Positions 5,978 to 7,270 of a DNA stretch of 7,270 nucleotides are shown piece by piece. Origin of the DNA: Anaerolineae bacterium. GTDB lineage: Bacteria > Chloroflexota > Anaerolineae > UBA1429. The number at the start of each line of letters is the position of its first letter. The first letter of the stretch is position 1. Location of the stretch: NCBI GenBank assembly GCA_007118555.1, contig SKRJ01000467.1, forward strand, positions 1 to 7,270, given 5' to 3'. Under the pieces are notes generated by a model. The model saw nothing but the letters and a program-made list of their open reading frames with translations. It was not told the origin of the DNA and did no database searches. Position numbers and translations under genes: made by a program.

Positions 5978-7270
5978 ATGGCAATTCCAGGGACCGTGGT
6001 ACGTATGATGCCCAGCCCCAATGGCAATGCGCGCCCCCGCAAGTCCTACGCCCGTATCCCCGAGGTGTTGGACATCCCTGATCTGATCAAGACTCAGCAA
6101 CAGTCGTTTGCCTGGTTCCAGACCGAGGGCATTCGAGAGCTCTTTGCCGAGATCTCGCCCATCGTCAGCTTTAACAAGAACCTGGAAATGCACTTTCCGG
6201 GGTTTGACGAGCAAGTGAATGAAGAGTTTGGCCTCGAGTTTCGCTTTGAGGCGCCCCCCTATTCCGAAGAAGAGTGCCGCGAGCGCGAGATTACCTATGG
6301 GGCGCCGCTCTATGTCAAGGTGCTCTTGTACAACCGCGAGACCGATCAGCCCATCGTGCAGGATGTGTACATGGGCGATTTCCCCATCATGACGAACAAC
6401 GCTACCTTTATCATCAATGGCGCCGAGCGCGTGGTGGTCAGCCAGTTGATTCGCTCGCCAGGGGCCTATTTCACCTTGGAAGAGGATCGCGCCACCGGCC
6501 GGCAGATGTGCATGGCCAAGCTGATCCCCGATCGCGGGGCCTGGCTCGAGTTTGACACCAGCCGCCGCGATGTGGTCTCGGTCAAGGTCGATCGCAAGCG
6601 CAAGATCCCCGTAACGATCCTGCTGCGGGCGTTGGGCGCCGTGTCCGACGGCATTGACGATGTGGCCATCCGCGAGGGCAGCGATGAAGAGCTGTTGGCG
6701 CTCTTTGAAACGGTGGATGATGCGCCGGACCGCTCCTATATTCGCACGACGATGGAGCAGGATTCGACGCGCAACGCCGAGGACGCCATCTCCGAGTTCT
6801 ACCGGCGCATGCGTCCGGGCGATCCGGCCACGCTGGAGAACGCCAAGTCGTATCTGGAGACGTTGCTCTTTAACGATCGTCGCTATGACCTGGGGCGGGT
6901 GGGGCGCTACAAGCTGAGCCGCCGTCTCGGGCTGGACATTCCCGTCAGCCACCGCATCCTGACCAAAAAGGATCTGGTGGGTATTGTGGCGCGCATCATC
7001 TCTGTCAACAACGGCATGGAAGATCCGGATGACATCGATCATCTGGGCAATCGCCGCATCAAGACCGTGGGCGAGCTGATCCAGAACCAGCTTCGGGTTG
7101 GATACCTGCGCATGGAGCGTGTGGTGCGCGAGCGCATGTCCATCCGCGACCCAGACCAGCTTTCGCCCATCTCGTTGATCAACGTGCGTCCTGTGGTGGC
7201 CGTCTTGCGCGAGTTCTTTGGCGGCAGCCAGCTCTCCCAGTTCATGCAGCAGACCAACCCGCTGGATGAG
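5978..7270 (+). CDS. rpoB: DNA-directed RNA polymerase subunit beta, N-terminal 431 residues (3' end outside window)
   Basis: RpoB forms, with RpoC, the catalytic core of RNA polymerase. The frame runs unbroken from ATG 5978 to the window edge. Recognised segments are [22 protein letters not shown] (26-47, N-terminal protrusion), [33 protein letters not shown] (133-165), the lobe (about 170-350), [21 protein letters not shown] (351-371), [18 protein letters not shown] (398-415) and [17 protein letters not shown] (415-431), which is the first part of rifampicin cluster I. Residue 424 aligns with E. coli 516. The offset of about 92 means this protein lacks the large lobe insertion of the E. coli type and is nearer in size to Gram-positive and deep-branching forms. 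Two rifampicin-pocket positions differ from most bacteria: Ala163 (E. coli Val146) and Gln424 (E. coli Asp516). rplJ and rplL are not upstream; secD is divergent instead. rpoC presumably follows beyond the window. Confidence 0.98.
   Translation, partial: MAIPGTVVRMMPSPNGNARPRKSYARIPEVLDIPDLIKTQQQSFAWFQTEGIRELFAEISPIVSFNKNLEMHFPGFDEQVNEEFGLEFRFEAPPYSEEECREREITYGAPLYVKVLLYNRETDQPIVQDVYMGDFPIMTNNATFIINGAERVVVSQLIRSPGAYFTLEEDRATGRQMCMAKLIPDRGAWLEFDTSRRDVVSVKVDRKRKIPVTILLRALGAVSDGIDDVAIREGSDEELLALFETVDDAPDRSYIRTTMEQDSTRNAEDAISEFYRRMRPGDPATLENAKSYLETLLFNDRRYDLGRVGRYKLSRRLGLDIPVSHRILTKKDLVGIVARIISVNNGMEDPDDIDHLGNRRIKTVGELIQNQLRVGYLRMERVVRERMSIRDPDQLSPISLINVRPVVAVLREFFGGSQLSQFMQQTNPLDE

Noticed and set aside
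5786..7042. 418-codon open frame on the - strand opposite rpoB
   Set aside because: It lies antisense to the unmistakable rpoB coding sequence, has no recognisable family and no supported start. It is a by-product of high GC content.
1..7270. CRISPR array, insertion sequence, tRNA or defence system
   Set aside because: No regularly spaced repeats, transposase motifs, tRNA-like cloverleaf or defence-gene motifs were seen. The window is filled by recognisable core and metabolic genes.

Overview
This is a 7.3-kb piece of a GC-rich bacterial chromosome, mostly core genes. The organism is inferred, not shown. The short RpoB N-terminal half (no large lobe insertion of the proteobacterial type), a family-1 sugar-binding lipoprotein beside a Gfo/Idh/MocA oxidoreductase, separate secD and secF genes and a MOFRL-type glycerate kinase together suit a Chloroflexota (Anaerolineae-like) bacterium. 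I would put that at moderate confidence only. No mobile element, CRISPR array, tRNA or rRNA was seen.

Layout. On the + strand at the left edge are the 3' end of a Gfo/Idh/MocA-family oxidoreductase (2-412) and, 23 bp later, a complete ABC-transporter solute-binding lipoprotein (436-1698). These look like the end of a carbohydrate uptake and catabolism operon. They converge, across only 15 bp, on a leftward group: a glycerate 2-kinase of the MOFRL/DUF4147 family (1714-3078), secF (3172-4107) and secD (4128-5486). secD and secF are a tightly spaced pair, each with its own Shine-Dalgarno sequence. The kinase lies 93 bp beyond secF and may be read through from the secDF transcript. A 491-bp intergenic region (5487-5977) separates secD from rpoB, which runs rightward off the window. 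Its first 431 codons are present and it is cut inside the rifampicin-resistance cluster.

The secD-rpoB intergenic region is the most interesting part. It holds two back-to-back sigma70-type promoters: TTGACA-16-TATAAT on the - strand for secD, and TTGACA-16-TATACT with an extended TG for rpoB. Their -35 boxes are 17 bp apart. Both predicted transcripts have structured leaders. The secD leader (about 118 nt) carries a short hairpin plus T-run resembling an intrinsic terminator. The rpoB leader (about 288 nt) carries hairpins and a perfect 14-bp palindrome. rpoB lacks the usual rplJ-rplL genes immediately upstream and instead shares its control region with the Sec translocase accessory genes. 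Two positions of the predicted rifampicin pocket of RpoB are also non-consensus.

I found no convincing novel multi-gene system. The points worth following up are regulatory (the shared divergent promoter, the leaders) and the RpoB pocket residues.
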